Of a stretch of 64,000 nucleotides of DNA, positions 33,419-41,618 are shown piece by piece. Below the pieces are notes generated by a model that searched no databases, was not told where the DNA came from, and saw only the letters and a program-made list of their open reading frames with translations. Location of the stretch: assembly GCF_003148685.1 (NCBI RefSeq), contig NZ_QGGR01000020.1, positions 62,001 through 126,000 on the forward strand, read 5' to 3'. Source of the DNA: Actinoplanes xinjiangensis (lineage in GTDB: Bacteria > Actinomycetota > Actinomycetes > Mycobacteriales > Micromonosporaceae). Numbering within the stretch: position 1 is the stretch's first letter; each line of letters opens with the position of its first letter. A program made the translations under genes and the position numbers.

Positions 33419-34302
33419 GAGTTCTCCCGTAGTACTTCCAGCAGGCGGTCCTCGAGGCTCATCCGGGCCGGTTCCACCGCGTGCACCCGGACACCCCGTT
33501 TGACCAGGTCGGCGACGAGCGCCGGGACGTCCTCCGGCAGGGCGACGGTGTAGACGTCGCCGTCCCTGGTGAACGGTTCGAGGATGGCCGCGGCCTCGGC
33601 GGTCACGTCCGTCAACGACAGCCGCAGCGAGCGGCGGCCGAGCAACTCGGCGAGCGTCCCGGAGGCCGCGACCCGGCCGTGGTCGAGGATCACCACCCGG
33701 TCGCAGACCCGTTCGACCTCGCCGATCAGGTGCGAGTTCAGCAGCACGGCGACGCCACGGTCCTTCAGCGACAGCAGCAGGTCGCGCACATCGGCGCGGC
33801 CGAGCGGGTCCAGCGCGCTGGTCGGCTCGTCCAGCACCACCAGCTCGGGGGCGGCCACCAGCGCCACCGCGAGGCCGAGGCGCTGCTGCATGCCCTTGGA
33901 GAAACCGCCCACCCGATCCTTCGCCCGGTCGGCGAGGCCGACGAGGGCCAGGCTCTCCCGCCGGTCCCGGTCACCGATCTTCAGACCCGCCAGCCGTACG
34001 TGCAGGCGCAGCACCTCGTCGGCGCTGAGCCACGGCTGGTAGCGGAACAACTCGGGCAGGTACCCGACACGGGCCCGCGACCCGGGGTCGGTGTGCGGGC
34101 GCCCGAGCAGCATCACCTCACCGGCGTCCGGCCGGACCAGCCCCAGCATCATCTTGATCACGCTGGTCTTGCCGGCGCCGTTCGGCCCGAGCAGCCCGAG
34201 CACCTCCCCGCGGCCGACGGTGAACGACACCCCGTCGACCGCGGTCCGGTTCTTGTAGCGTTTCCGCAGGTGGGAAGCCCACACGGCGGGGGAGTCGGTC
34301 AC
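33415..34302 (-). CDS. ABC transporter ATPase (NosF/CcmA-like)
   Basis: The 295-residue product starts at GTG 34302, overlapping the anti-sigma stop (GTGA). It has Walker A LLGPNGAGKTS, signature FSKGMQQRLG, Walker B LVVLDEPTSALDP and the switch in LLNSHLIGEVERVCD. The C-terminal 90 residues form a regulatory domain. It is the third gene of an operon sigma/anti-sigma/ATPase/permease, so export is under the control of the sigma pair. Confidence 0.92.
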   Translation of the reverse strand: MTDSPAVWASHLRKRYKNRTAVDGVSFTVGRGEVLGLLGPNGAGKTSVIKMMLGLVRPDAGEVMLLGRPHTDPGSRARVGYLPELFRYQPWLSADEVLRLHVRLAGLKIGDRDRRESLALVGLADRAKDRVGGFSKGMQQRLGLAVALVAAPELVVLDEPTSALDPLGRADVRDLLLSLKDRGVAVLLNSHLIGEVERVCDRVVILDHGRVAASGTLAELLGRRSLRLSLTDVTAEAAAILEPFTRDGDVYTVALPEDVPALVADLVKRGVRVHAVEPARMSLEDRLLEVLRENS

Positions 34303-35363
34303 TGGGCCGCCCACCGGATCCCGCCGGCCACCCGCAGGACCTCGTCGGTGCTGAGTGATCCGCCGACCGCGTTGATGAAGCCGTCCTGCACCCAGAACAC
34401 GATCGACACCGCGCCGCCCTCGGTCGACAGGACGGTGGCCGGTGCCTTGCCGACCCCGGTGGTGAAGCTGGTCTCGCTGCCCTCGTTCACGATCAGCGGC
34501 AGTGTTCCGCCCTCGTTCGTGAACGCCTTGAGCTGGCTGGACAACGACTGCGGCAGCCCCGGCAGGGCCAGCAGGTAGTCGCGGGCCGTCTCGAACGGGA
34601 TGCCGTTGGAGAATCCCTTCGGCGCCACCACCCGGCCGACCAACAGTGCCGGTGCCCCGCTGTTGCCCGGCCACACCGCCGCCAGGCCCGGCCCCGCGGT
34701 CAGCCGGAACTCGGTCGTCGCCAGCCCGGCCGGCGGTTCCGGGACCGGGCGGCCCAGCGCCTTCTCCGCCTTCGCCCGGTCGAACGTGAACACCCCCACG
34801 ACCCGGTCACCGACCAGGAACCGGGGCTGCCCGGTCACCCCGGCGGGCAGGTCGGTGACACGCGGGCTGGCCAGGCCGGTCGCCTCCCGCGCGGCCCGGG
34901 CGTCGTCGACGTCATGGATCGCCGGGCGGCTCTCCACCCGCATCGTGCCGAACTCCTCCAGCTCCGGCAGCCGCACCAGGTCGGCCTGGGGGATCGTGAT
35001 CGGGGTGACCTGTTCGGTGCGGAAGATCTGGAACCAGTTCCCGGCCGCGGCCGCCGACGCCCCGCCGAGCAGCGCGAGGACACCGACGACGGCCACCACC
35101 GGGGTACGTTTCAGGTGCCGGCGCTGCCGGACCGGCCGGGGTGCCTCGCCGGCGGTCGCGGCGAGCAGGCGCGACCAGGCGTCGTCGGTGTCGACGTTCA
35201 CGTCGAAACGCAGCGCGTTCTCGATGTCGGCGGCGTCCCGGGACACCTCCGACAGACGCGACAGGCACGCCGGGCAGTCGTCGATGTGCGAGCGGTCATT
35301 GTCGGCCACTCCGTCCGGCTCGTCCAGCAGTCGGCGCAGCAGGCCGTCACCGGGATGACGCAT
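34299..35363 (-). CDS. Membrane-anchored zinc anti-sigma factor
   Basis: The 354-residue product starts at ATG 35363, 17 bases inside the sigma gene. The cytoplasmic part has the ZAS motif HxxxCxxC at His26, Cys30 and Cys33 (HIDDCPAC). A single membrane helix lies at about 89-109 (VVAVVGVLALLGGASAAAAG). The outer domain of about 240 residues carries segments such as LPELEEFGTMRVESRP, GQPRFLVGDRVVGVF and LPGLPQSLSSQLKAF. It should hold the ECF sigma inactive until an envelope signal arrives. Confidence 0.88.
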   Translation of the reverse strand: MRHPGDGLLRRLLDEPDGVADNDRSHIDDCPACLSRLSEVSRDAADIENALRFDVNVDTDDAWSRLLAATAGEAPRPVRQRRHLKRTPVVAVVGVLALLGGASAAAAGNWFQIFRTEQVTPITIPQADLVRLPELEEFGTMRVESRPAIHDVDDARAAREATGLASPRVTDLPAGVTGQPRFLVGDRVVGVFTFDRAKAEKALGRPVPEPPAGLATTEFRLTAGPGLAAVWPGNSGAPALLVGRVVAPKGFSNGIPFETARDYLLALPGLPQSLSSQLKAFTNEGGTLPLIVNEGSETSFTTGVGKAPATVLSTEGGAVSIVFWVQDGFINAVGGSLSTDEVLRVAGGIRWAAQ

Positions 35364-35883
35364 CACGGTTCAACTCCTCACGAAGAGCGGACTCGGCGCG
35401 CCGCACGGTGGTGCCGACGCTTGCCGGGGAAAGGTCGAGGGCGGCCGCCACCTCGGCGTAACTCAGGCCGCTGTGCCGCAGGACCAGGGCCACGGCCTGC
35501 TTGCGGGGCAGGCGGGACAGCGCCGCGCGTACCCGCTGATGTTCGTCTCTGGCCACGACGGTCTCGGCGACGTCCGGGGCGACACCGGCCGGCACGGACG
35601 CCGCCTCCTCCCGGGTGGCCCGCCGCCGCCCGGACCGCCGGTGGTTGAGCGCGGTGTGCGCCGCCGCCACGCACAGCCAGCCGAGCGCCTCACCGGCGGG
35701 GATGCTGGTCCGGCCGAAGGCCAGGAACGTCTCCTGGGCGACGTCCTCGGCCTCGTCCCGCGAGCCCAGGACCCGGGCGGCCACGCCGACCACTTTCGGG
35801 TAGGCCGCCCGGAAGATGTGCTCCAGGTCGGATCGCACGGAGGCCGGCACGGCGCCCTCCCGCTCCTTCAACAGTTGCTTCAC
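35347..35883 (-). CDS. ECF sigma factor (first gene of sigma/anti-sigma/ABC operon)
   Basis: The 178-residue product starts at GTG 35883. Region 2 is FRAAYPKVVGVAARVLGSR followed by DEAEDVAQETFLAFGRTS. Region 4 is LSRLPRKQAVALVLRHSGLSYAEV and AALDLSPASVGTTVRRA. It overlaps the anti-sigma gene, fitting stoichiometric synthesis. The neighbouring exporter genes are the probable first target, giving autoregulation. Confidence 0.92.
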   Translation of the reverse strand: MKQLLKEREGAVPASVRSDLEHIFRAAYPKVVGVAARVLGSRDEAEDVAQETFLAFGRTSIPAGEALGWLCVAAAHTALNHRRSGRRRATREEAASVPAGVAPDVAETVVARDEHQRVRAALSRLPRKQAVALVLRHSGLSYAEVAAALDLSPASVGTTVRRAESALREELNRDASSR

Positions 35884-35901
35884 ACCAGGTAAGCACCGCC
35901 G

Positions 35902-36579
35902 CTAACCCGAATGTGACAACTTCCTGATCGCCTCCGCGACCGCGTCCGGGTCGACGAGCTGATGCAGGTGCTGGCCCGGCAGGTGCTCGACGGGCCAGCC
36001 GCACTCCGCGGCGATTCCGTCGTAGGGCGGCGCGAACAGCACGTAGCCGCAGGTCCGGTCGTCCCAGCCGGGCGGCGCCGGAACGAGCTGTTCGTAGTAG
36101 GTCAGCGGCAGCTTCGGCTGCTCCGCCTCGACCGTCCGCCGGGTGCCGGCGTCGGGGAACATCGGCGCCACCTCCGCCTCGTCCCACCACGTGGTCCACG
36201 GCGGCAGGAGGCCGTCGTCACCGGCCATGGCCCGCAGGAACGGCAGGAACTCCGGCGAGACCACCGCGGTGGGGCCCGGCCGGGCCGGCACCGCGGCGTC
36301 CACGAAGACCAGGGCCCCGACGGTACGTTCGGAGGCCGCCACCACGGCCGGAACGAACAGGCCCGCGTTGCTGTGGGCCACCAGGACCACCCGTTCCCCG
36401 GCCGGCAGCCGGTTGATCGCGGTGGCGACGGCCCCGGCGACCGCGGGCCAGAACGGTGGCCCCGCCGCGCCGACGTGGGTCAGCGACGGCACGATCGAGC
36501 CGGGCAGGCACCGCGCGACAGGTGCCCAGGTGGCCGGCCCGACCGACGGGCTGTGCATCAGTACATACGTGGTCCCCAT
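35902..36579 (-). CDS. Alpha/beta-hydrolase
   Basis: The 225-residue product starts at ATG 36579 after ggtgggg. It opens with TTYVLMHSPSVGPATWAPVA (strand plus oxyanion region). The nucleophile elbow reads VLVAHSNAGLFVP (Ser in H-S-N-A-G), the acid strand is VGALVFVDAAVP, and the C-terminal His is in LPGQHLHQLVDPD. It is a small single-domain enzyme without a signal peptide. Substrate unknown. It lies 18 bases upstream of the sigma gene in the same direction. Confidence 0.82.
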   Translation of the reverse strand: MGTTYVLMHSPSVGPATWAPVARCLPGSIVPSLTHVGAAGPPFWPAVAGAVATAINRLPAGERVVLVAHSNAGLFVPAVVAASERTVGALVFVDAAVPARPGPTAVVSPEFLPFLRAMAGDDGLLPPWTTWWDEAEVAPMFPDAGTRRTVEAEQPKLPLTYYEQLVPAPPGWDDRTCGYVLFAPPYDGIAAECGWPVEHLPGQHLHQLVDPDAVAEAIRKLSHSG

Positions 36580-36648
36580 CGCCCCACCCTGACCGCCGGC
36601 CACGTCGTCCGGCGACCCCGTTCTGCTGACGGCCGATCCGCGGAAGCG

Positions 36649-36861
36649 TCAATCCGCGAACGTGGTGCCCCGCTCGGCCAGCGCGTCGGCCAGAATCCTG
36701 ATCGCCCGGGGGCCGACGCCGTGCATCGCCAGCAACTCCCGGCGGCCGCGGGCGGCGACCTCATCGAGCGTGGTGATGCCCGCCAGCAGCAGGGCGCTGG
36801 TGGCGGGACGGCCGATGGACGGCAGGTCACCGATCCGGGCGGGAACGTCGCGGGTGCTCAC
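36649..36861 (-). CDS. Small helix-hairpin-helix protein
   Basis: The 70-residue product starts at GTG 36861 six bases after TAGGTT, so it is leaderless. It contains two helix-hairpin-helix motifs: IGDLPSIGRPATSALLLAGI and LLAMHGVGPRAIRILADALA. This is the compact TfoX-C/HhH arrangement that binds DNA without sequence preference or mediates protein contacts. It follows the FAD monooxygenase gene by 14 bases but has its own promoter. Confidence 0.82.
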   Translation of the reverse strand: MSTRDVPARIGDLPSIGRPATSALLLAGITTLDEVAARGRRELLAMHGVGPRAIRILADALAERGTTFAD

Positions 36862-36867
36862 CCGCCC

Positions 36868-36873
36868 AACCTA
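36868..36873 (-). promoter_or_regulatory. -10 element of the HhH gene (leaderless)
   Basis: TAGGTT on the minus strand, six bases before GTG 36861. Confidence 0.6.
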
Positions 36874-36875
36874 GT

Positions 36876-38303
36876 TCAATCGGCGCGCTCACCGAACCAG
36901 CGGGCCAGGTGGTCGTCCAGATCCCGCTGATCGTCGCCGATCCAGGCGACATGACCGTCGGGGCGCAGCAGCAGAGCCGGAACGTCCACTGCGGCGGCCG
37001 GGTCCCCGACCCGGTCGACCCGGTCCGGCCAGCCGGCGGCGGTCAGGCTCCCGGTACGGTCCAGCAGCAGGCCGCGGCCGTGATGCAGCAGGTCGTAGAG
37101 GCGCCCCTGTCGTACGTCGAGGTCGGGCAGGCGGCGGCCGAGCAGATCGGGGCCGGGACCGAAGTCGTAGCGGATCCCGATCGCGGTGATCTTCTCCAGC
37201 AGGCGGCGGTTCACCTCGTCGATGTCCATCAGTTCGGTGAGCAGCCGGTGCGCGGCCCGCGGGCCCGGTCCGTCGGACAGCAGTTCGGTCTGTGCGCGGG
37301 CGTTGTCCAGGACGTCCTCGGCGACCGGCCGGCGTTCGGCCTGGTAGGTGTCGAGCAGCGTGGCCGGCGCCCACCCGCGGATCCGGGCCGCCAGTTTCCA
37401 GCCCAGGTTGAACGCGTCCTGCACGCCCAGGTTGAGACCCTGCCCGCCGATGGGCGGATGGATGTGCGCCGCGTCGCCGGCCAGCAGCACCCGCCCGGCC
37501 CGGTAGCGTTCGGCCAGCCGGGTGGCGTCGCCGAACCGCGACATCCAGCGCGGCGAGTGCACGCCGAAGTCGGTTCCGGCGACGGTGCGCAACTGCTGCC
37601 GGAAGTCCTCGAGGGTGGGCGGTGCCGCGCGGTCGCCGGCCGCCGGACCCGGGACGATGACGCGATGGATGCGGTCGCCGAACGGCTGCACGCTGAACCG
37701 CTTGTCGGTCCGGCGGACCTCGGTCACCCTGGCGGCGATCTCCGCCGGCGCAACGCCCACCTCCATCTCACCCATCAGCGTCTCGTTGCGGCTCGGCTCG
37801 CCGGGGAACCCGATCCCGAGCAGTTTGCGCACCGTGCTGTGCCCGCCGTCGCAGCCGACGAGGTAACGCGCCCGCAGCCGCCGCCCGTCGGCGAGGGTGA
37901 CGGCCACACCGTCGTGATCGGTGTCGACACCGGTCACCTCGTGCCCGCGCCGGATCTGTGCGCCCAGGGCGCTCGCATGCTCCTCGAGCAGACCGACCAG
38001 GACCGGCTGCCGGATGCCCAGCAGAAAGGCGTGCGCGGAGTCCAGGCCCGGTGGCGCCGGCCGGTCGATGGCGGCGAAGTAGGCACCGGCCGGGCGCCGC
38101 CGCCCGTGTTCCAGGACGCGGTCCAGCAGACCGCGCATGGCCAGCAGTTCGAGGCTGCGGATGTGCAACCCGACGATGCGCACGATCGAGGTCGGCTCGG
38201 TGTCCTTCTCCAGGACGAGTACCCGTACGTCGTGCAGCCGTAGTTCGGCGGCCAGCACCGCGCCGGTCGGCCCGCAACCGGCGATGATCACGTCGAAATC
38301 CAT
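36876..38303 (-). CDS. Rifampicin-monooxygenase-like (Rox-type) FAD monooxygenase
   Basis: The 475-residue product starts at ATG 38303 with aaagg upstream. It is a class A aromatic hydroxylase: FAD motif VIIAGCGPTGAVLAAELRL (4-22), DG motif YLVGCDGGHSTVRKL (about 147-161), and GD motif RVLLAGDAAHIHPPIGGQG. Segments GFPGEPSRNETLMGEME and DFGVHSPRWMSRFGDATRL match what I remember of rifampicin monooxygenases, which inactivate rifamycins. Other aromatic antibiotics remain possible. An upstream leader peptide and hairpin suggest inducible expression. Confidence 0.82.
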   Translation of the reverse strand: MDFDVIIAGCGPTGAVLAAELRLHDVRVLVLEKDTEPTSIVRIVGLHIRSLELLAMRGLLDRVLEHGRRRPAGAYFAAIDRPAPPGLDSAHAFLLGIRQPVLVGLLEEHASALGAQIRRGHEVTGVDTDHDGVAVTLADGRRLRARYLVGCDGGHSTVRKLLGIGFPGEPSRNETLMGEMEVGVAPAEIAARVTEVRRTDKRFSVQPFGDRIHRVIVPGPAAGDRAAPPTLEDFRQQLRTVAGTDFGVHSPRWMSRFGDATRLAERYRAGRVLLAGDAAHIHPPIGGQGLNLGVQDAFNLGWKLAARIRGWAPATLLDTYQAERRPVAEDVLDNARAQTELLSDGPGPRAAHRLLTELMDIDEVNRRLLEKITAIGIRYDFGPGPDLLGRRLPDLDVRQGRLYDLLHHGRGLLLDRTGSLTAAGWPDRVDRVGDPAAAVDVPALLLRPDGHVAWIGDDQRDLDDHLARWFGERAD

Positions 38304-38316
38304 GGGTGTTGCCTTT

Positions 38317-38347
38317 CGGGAGTGCCCTGGTGGTGGGGGCGCTCCCG
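38317..38347 (-). promoter_or_regulatory. Attenuator-type hairpin before the FAD monooxygenase
   Basis: On the minus strand CGGGAGCGCCC pairs with GGGCACTCCCG around the loop ccaccacca (10 of 11 pairs). It starts 12 bases after the leader-peptide stop and ends 13 bases before the monooxygenase start, next to its aaagg ribosome binding site. Confidence 0.55.
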
Positions 38348-38359
38348 GCGACGACTACC

Positions 38360-38413
38360 TCAGACGCCCGACCGGGACGGGAGAGGGAGCACCCACATCG
38401 ATACAGCGTTCAT
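38360..38413 (-). CDS. 17-residue leader peptide of the Rox-like gene
   Basis: ATG 38413 is preceded by gaggaggtga, the strongest ribosome binding site in the neighbourhood. It is followed by 17 codons (MNAVSMWVLPLPSRSGV) and TGA 38360-38362. The frame ends before a hairpin that lies just upstream of the monooxygenase start. This arrangement is typical of ribosome-mediated attenuation of antibiotic-resistance genes. It is too short to have a function as a protein. Confidence 0.55.
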   Translation of the reverse strand: MNAVSMWVLPLPSRSGV

Positions 38414-38502
38414 GGGTCTCACCTCCTCGGGTGGTGTCGCGGTCCGCTGCAAGGTACAAGCCCGGACGGCGTCACGTCCAGTCCTCGTGCGCCGGCGTGG
38501 CG

Positions 38503-39168
38503 TCAGCGCGGCTGGACCTGGCCGTTCAGGTCGCTGATGCGTCCCAGGTGGTCGAAGGTGACCCGCATGTGCGAGCCGTCCGGGTGCCGGCCGAGCACAC
38601 CGGCCTTGCCGTCGTCGACGCGCCAGCCCTGCTGGCGGAGGAACGACACCACGACCGTGCGGTGGTCGACGGCGAACGACTGGAGCACCTGGCCGAGAAC
38701 GGTGAACGCCCGCTCCGGTGACACCGCGCCCTGCACCTTCGACGGGAGGTTCTCCAGATGGAAGAAGATCGCACCGCCGTTGTAGGTGCCCCGGTAGTAG
38801 GGGCGGCCGGTCAACCCGGACGCGACCAGCGACAGCCGGTGACCGTCGATGTTGTCCAGCCGCAGTGACGGCTCGAAGAACTCCCGGATGCCCTCGGCGC
38901 GCCCGTGTTCGCGCAACCAGCCGGCCAGTTGCAGCAGCGTCGGGTCCAGGTTGCTGGCGCTGTTGGCCCAGGCCCACAGCCACGTCCGGTCGGCGTGACT
39001 CTCGGTGCCCAGCAACTGCACCGGGTACCGCAGATCGTCGCCGAACGTGACCAGCCCGGCGTTCAGGTCGAGTTGCCAGCCGCGATCACCGAGCAGGTCG
39101 GCGAGCGCCAGCTGGCGTGCCATGCCGGTGGCGACATGCTGAGCGAACAGGACTTCGAACGTGGACAC
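38503..39168 (-). CDS. DUF6882-like protein
   Basis: The 221-residue product starts at GTG 39168 with aaagg upstream. It opens with a helical segment (GMARQLALADLLGDRGWQLD), then the strand pattern VTFGDDLRYPVQLLGTESH and the characteristic TWLWAWANSASNL, which I associate with DUF6882. The C-terminal part has YYRGTYNGGAIFFHLENLP and VVVSFLRQQGWRVDD. No enzyme motif is visible, and the family function is unknown. Confidence 0.72.
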   Translation of the reverse strand: MSTFEVLFAQHVATGMARQLALADLLGDRGWQLDLNAGLVTFGDDLRYPVQLLGTESHADRTWLWAWANSASNLDPTLLQLAGWLREHGRAEGIREFFEPSLRLDNIDGHRLSLVASGLTGRPYYRGTYNGGAIFFHLENLPSKVQGAVSPERAFTVLGQVLQSFAVDHRTVVVSFLRQQGWRVDDGKAGVLGRHPDGSHMRVTFDHLGRISDLNGQVQPR

Positions 39169-39216
39169 GGACCGGCCTTTCGATCAAGGGAGCCGGTGCA
39201 GTGTGACATGCCTTTG

Positions 39217-39249
39217 CGCCGGTGCCGACCCCGCGGGTCGGCACCGGCG
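39217..39249. terminator. Hairpin terminator of the secreted hydrolase gene
   Basis: Perfect 15-base arms CGCCGGTGCCGACCC and GGGTCGGCACCGGCG with a 3-base loop, ten bases after the stop at 39259. Confidence 0.85.
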
Positions 39250-39258
39250 GGCCAGACT

Positions 39259-40785
39259 TCAGACAGCCGGGAACGGAACGGTGTCCTGCGTGCACCGGGT
39301 GCCGGCCGGCGGCACCTCGCCATTGATCAGATAGCGCGTGTACCAGCTGGTGACACACGCGCTGTAGCGGCTCGCGTGCCCGAACCCGTCCAGCGTCAGC
39401 AACCGTGCGTTACCGAGCTGGCGGGTCATCCGGACCGCGAAGTCGTACCGGGTCGCCGGGTCGTACGTCGGGTTGACGACCAGGATCGTCTGCGCGGTGC
39501 GGCGGTTCCACGGCCCGTCGTACGCCTCCTTGACGACCGGCCAGTTGGCGCAGCCGACCTCGCTGAAGGCCTCGGCGCGCCCGAACGTCGGGTACGCCTT
39601 CTCGAAGACGGCCGCGAAGCCGGGGTACAGCGCGGGGTTGCGGGGAAGCGGCGCGTCCGCGCAGTTCACCGCGTAGAAGGAGTCGTTGCTGTTGTAGGCG
39701 TACGCGTCACCGAGCCAGCCGCGTCCCGGTGGGGCCTTCGGCAGACCGGTGCCGGCCGAGCGCAGCGCCGCCGGATCGCCGAAGACGGCGTCGTACGTGC
39801 TCTGCAGCGTCCGTGCCGCGGCCGGGAAGTTGCCCATGTTGTAGAGCTGCTGCCCGATGTACCCGACCAGGGCGTCGATCGTGACGGTGCCCTCGCCGGG
39901 AATCTCGGCCGGGCCCTGCCGCAGCCGGTCGCGCAGCCTGTCGAACTTGCCGCGGGCGTCGCCGGAGAACGCGCACGCGGCCCCGGCCTTGTCGCATTCG
40001 GCGAGGAAACCGGTGAGCGCCAGCTCGAAGCCGCCGGCCCGGCCGAACTTGTTCGCCAGGCGGTGGTTGGTCCGCTGGTCCGGGTCGACGTTGCCGTCGA
40101 GGATGACCGCCCGGACCTTCGACGGGTACAGGTTGGCGTAGGTGGCGCCGATCAGTGTGCCGTAGGAGTAGCCGATGAACGTCAGCCGGGAGTCACCGGC
40201 GCCCCGGCGCAGCAGGTCGAGGTCCTTGGCCACGTTCAGCGTGCTCATGTGGGTCAGCAGAGGGCCCATGTTCCTCTTGCAGGCCTCGGTGTACTCCCAG
40301 TTCGCGGTGAGCGTGTTGCGGATCTGTTCCCTGGTGATCGGCACGTTGGCGATCCGTTCGAGGACGGCCTCCGCCTCGGCGTCGGTCGGATAACACTGGA
40401 CGGGATCACTGGCCCCGATCCCGCGCGGGTCGAAACCCACCAGGTCGAATCGGGCCAGGACCTCGGGCGACGCGATCCGGGCCGAGGACCGCACCATGCC
40501 CCGCCCGGCGCCACCCGGGCCACCCGGGTTCACGAAGATCGTGCCGATCTTCCGGGCCGGGTCGTCGGCGGGCCGGCGGGACAGGGCGATCGTCGTGGTG
40601 GGGCCACCTGGCTTGTCGTGGTCGAGCGGCACCTCGTAGGTGGCGCAGTCGAAGCCCAGCAGAGCGGTCTCGGTGCAGGCGGACCAGGCGATCGACGGCG
40701 CGGCGGCGGTCGCGGCACTGGGCACGGCGATCGCGGCGGTGATGAGGGCGAGCGCGGTGCCCGCCCGAACGGCGAATCGGCGCAT
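39259..40785 (-). CDS. Secreted tripeptidyl-aminopeptidase-like alpha/beta-hydrolase
   Basis: The 508-residue product starts at ATG 40785 with an excellent ggaaggagt site. Signal peptide 1-28 (ALALITAAIAVPSAATAAAP) has an AxA cleavage site. The mature enzyme has oxyanion region GTIFVNPGGPGGAGRGM, FDLVGFDPRGIGASDPVQC and the nucleophile FIGYSYGTLIGA (G-Y-S-Y-G). The catalytic Asp is in LVVNPTYDPATRY and the His in LDGFGHASRY. This matches Streptomyces TAP/SlpD-type exported peptidases that trim N-terminal peptides. Cysteines near the C-terminus suggest disulfides. Confidence 0.92.
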   Translation of the reverse strand: MRRFAVRAGTALALITAAIAVPSAATAAAPSIAWSACTETALLGFDCATYEVPLDHDKPGGPTTTIALSRRPADDPARKIGTIFVNPGGPGGAGRGMVRSSARIASPEVLARFDLVGFDPRGIGASDPVQCYPTDAEAEAVLERIANVPITREQIRNTLTANWEYTEACKRNMGPLLTHMSTLNVAKDLDLLRRGAGDSRLTFIGYSYGTLIGATYANLYPSKVRAVILDGNVDPDQRTNHRLANKFGRAGGFELALTGFLAECDKAGAACAFSGDARGKFDRLRDRLRQGPAEIPGEGTVTIDALVGYIGQQLYNMGNFPAAARTLQSTYDAVFGDPAALRSAGTGLPKAPPGRGWLGDAYAYNSNDSFYAVNCADAPLPRNPALYPGFAAVFEKAYPTFGRAEAFSEVGCANWPVVKEAYDGPWNRRTAQTILVVNPTYDPATRYDFAVRMTRQLGNARLLTLDGFGHASRYSACVTSWYTRYLINGEVPPAGTRCTQDTVPFPAV

Positions 40786-41149
40786 GGACACTCCTTCCGG
40801 TGGGAAGCAGGAACCAGCGCATGCTCTCACGTATCCAGATGTATCGCTGCACCCGTTGTCGACGGTGATCCGCGGCTGCCTGCCGTCGCTGCCCGGCGGG
40901 CCACGTCGATGTCGACTTCTGCCTTCTGCGCGCCGTCCTGATCCCAACGGCTTGAGCTGCCCGAACGCGGCACCGCCGGCATCCGATGCGCGTGCGGCAC
41001 AGCCGGTCGGTGCCGCACGCGCCACTGTGGTCCGCAAGCTTGACCAAGATCTACTCACGGGCGCCTGCAGCCGGAGGGCTGGATACCGGCCGCGGGCGGG
41101 GGCCCACGGCCGGATTCTCGGTGGATGGGAAGTGTGCCGGGGCCGGACG
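40786..41149. other. 364-base intergenic region
   Basis: This separates the secreted hydrolase from the small membrane-protein pair. A comparatively AT-rich stretch near 40818-40845 (ctcacgtatccagatgtatcgc) may hold the hydrolase promoter. Nothing else was recognised. Confidence 0.35.
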
Positions 41150-41377
41150 TTACGACCCGGCGCGGCGGCGTGCGTGGACGGCGGCCCGCAGCGCCGGCCA
41201 CAGGCGCAGTCGGCGGGAGCTGTCGCAGGCCGCCAGGAGACGGGCCAGCCCGTCACGTTCGTGCGGTGGGACGAACAGCAGGACGATCACCATCGGCAGC
41301 ACTGCCGCGACGATCTCGGTCAGGACCAGCAGAGCGACCGTGGTGGCCGCGGTTACGGCGAGGGCGTGCTCGAACAC
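41150..41377 (-). CDS. Small membrane protein (75 residues)
   Basis: It is read from GTG 41377 with aggag nine bases upstream. One long or two short hydrophobic helices occupy residues 3-40 (TTVALLVLTEIVAAVLPMVIVLLFV). The C-terminal 35 residues are basic (SSRRLRLWPALRAAVHARRR). It follows the 70-residue membrane protein by 28 bases and is likely its partner. Unrecognised. Confidence 0.6.
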   Translation of the reverse strand: MFEHALAVTAATTVALLVLTEIVAAVLPMVIVLLFVPPHERDGLARLLAACDSSRRLRLWPALRAAVHARRRAGS

Positions 41378-41405
41378 GGGCGTGCTCCTGTCTTCCGCGG
41401 CGGGC

Positions 41406-41618
41406 TCACGAGGTGAACGCGGCGACGGCGACCAGCGCCAGAGCCGCCAGGGTGGTGACGGTGACGACGACGGCCGCCGCCACGGCTCGCAGCAGGGGCC
41501 CGAGCGGGGCGAGCGCCCGCCTGAGGGACGCCAGCCCGATGAACAGGCATGCGGTGGCGACGGCCAGGTAGGCGATCGGTGTGTCGAGAAGCGACATCAG
41601 AGAGGTGGAGAAGGACAT
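41406..41618 (-). CDS. Small membrane protein (70 residues)
   Basis: It is read from ATG 41618 with ggagg eight bases upstream. Two hydrophobic helices lie at about 12-32 (PIAYLAVATACLFIGLASL) and 42-68 (LLRAVAAAVVVTVTTLAALALVAVAA), joined by a short basic loop. It is the first gene of a two-gene unit with the following 75-residue membrane protein. Unrecognised. Confidence 0.62.
   Translation of the reverse strand: MSFSTSLMSLLDTPIAYLAVATACLFIGLASLRRALAPLGPLLRAVAAAVVVTVTTLAALALVAVAAFTS

Noticed and set aside
38414..38502. Rifamycin-associated inverted repeat upstream of the Rox-like gene
   Set aside because: CGGGCTTGTACCTTGCAGC is only vaguely similar to what I recall of that element and is not a good inverted repeat.
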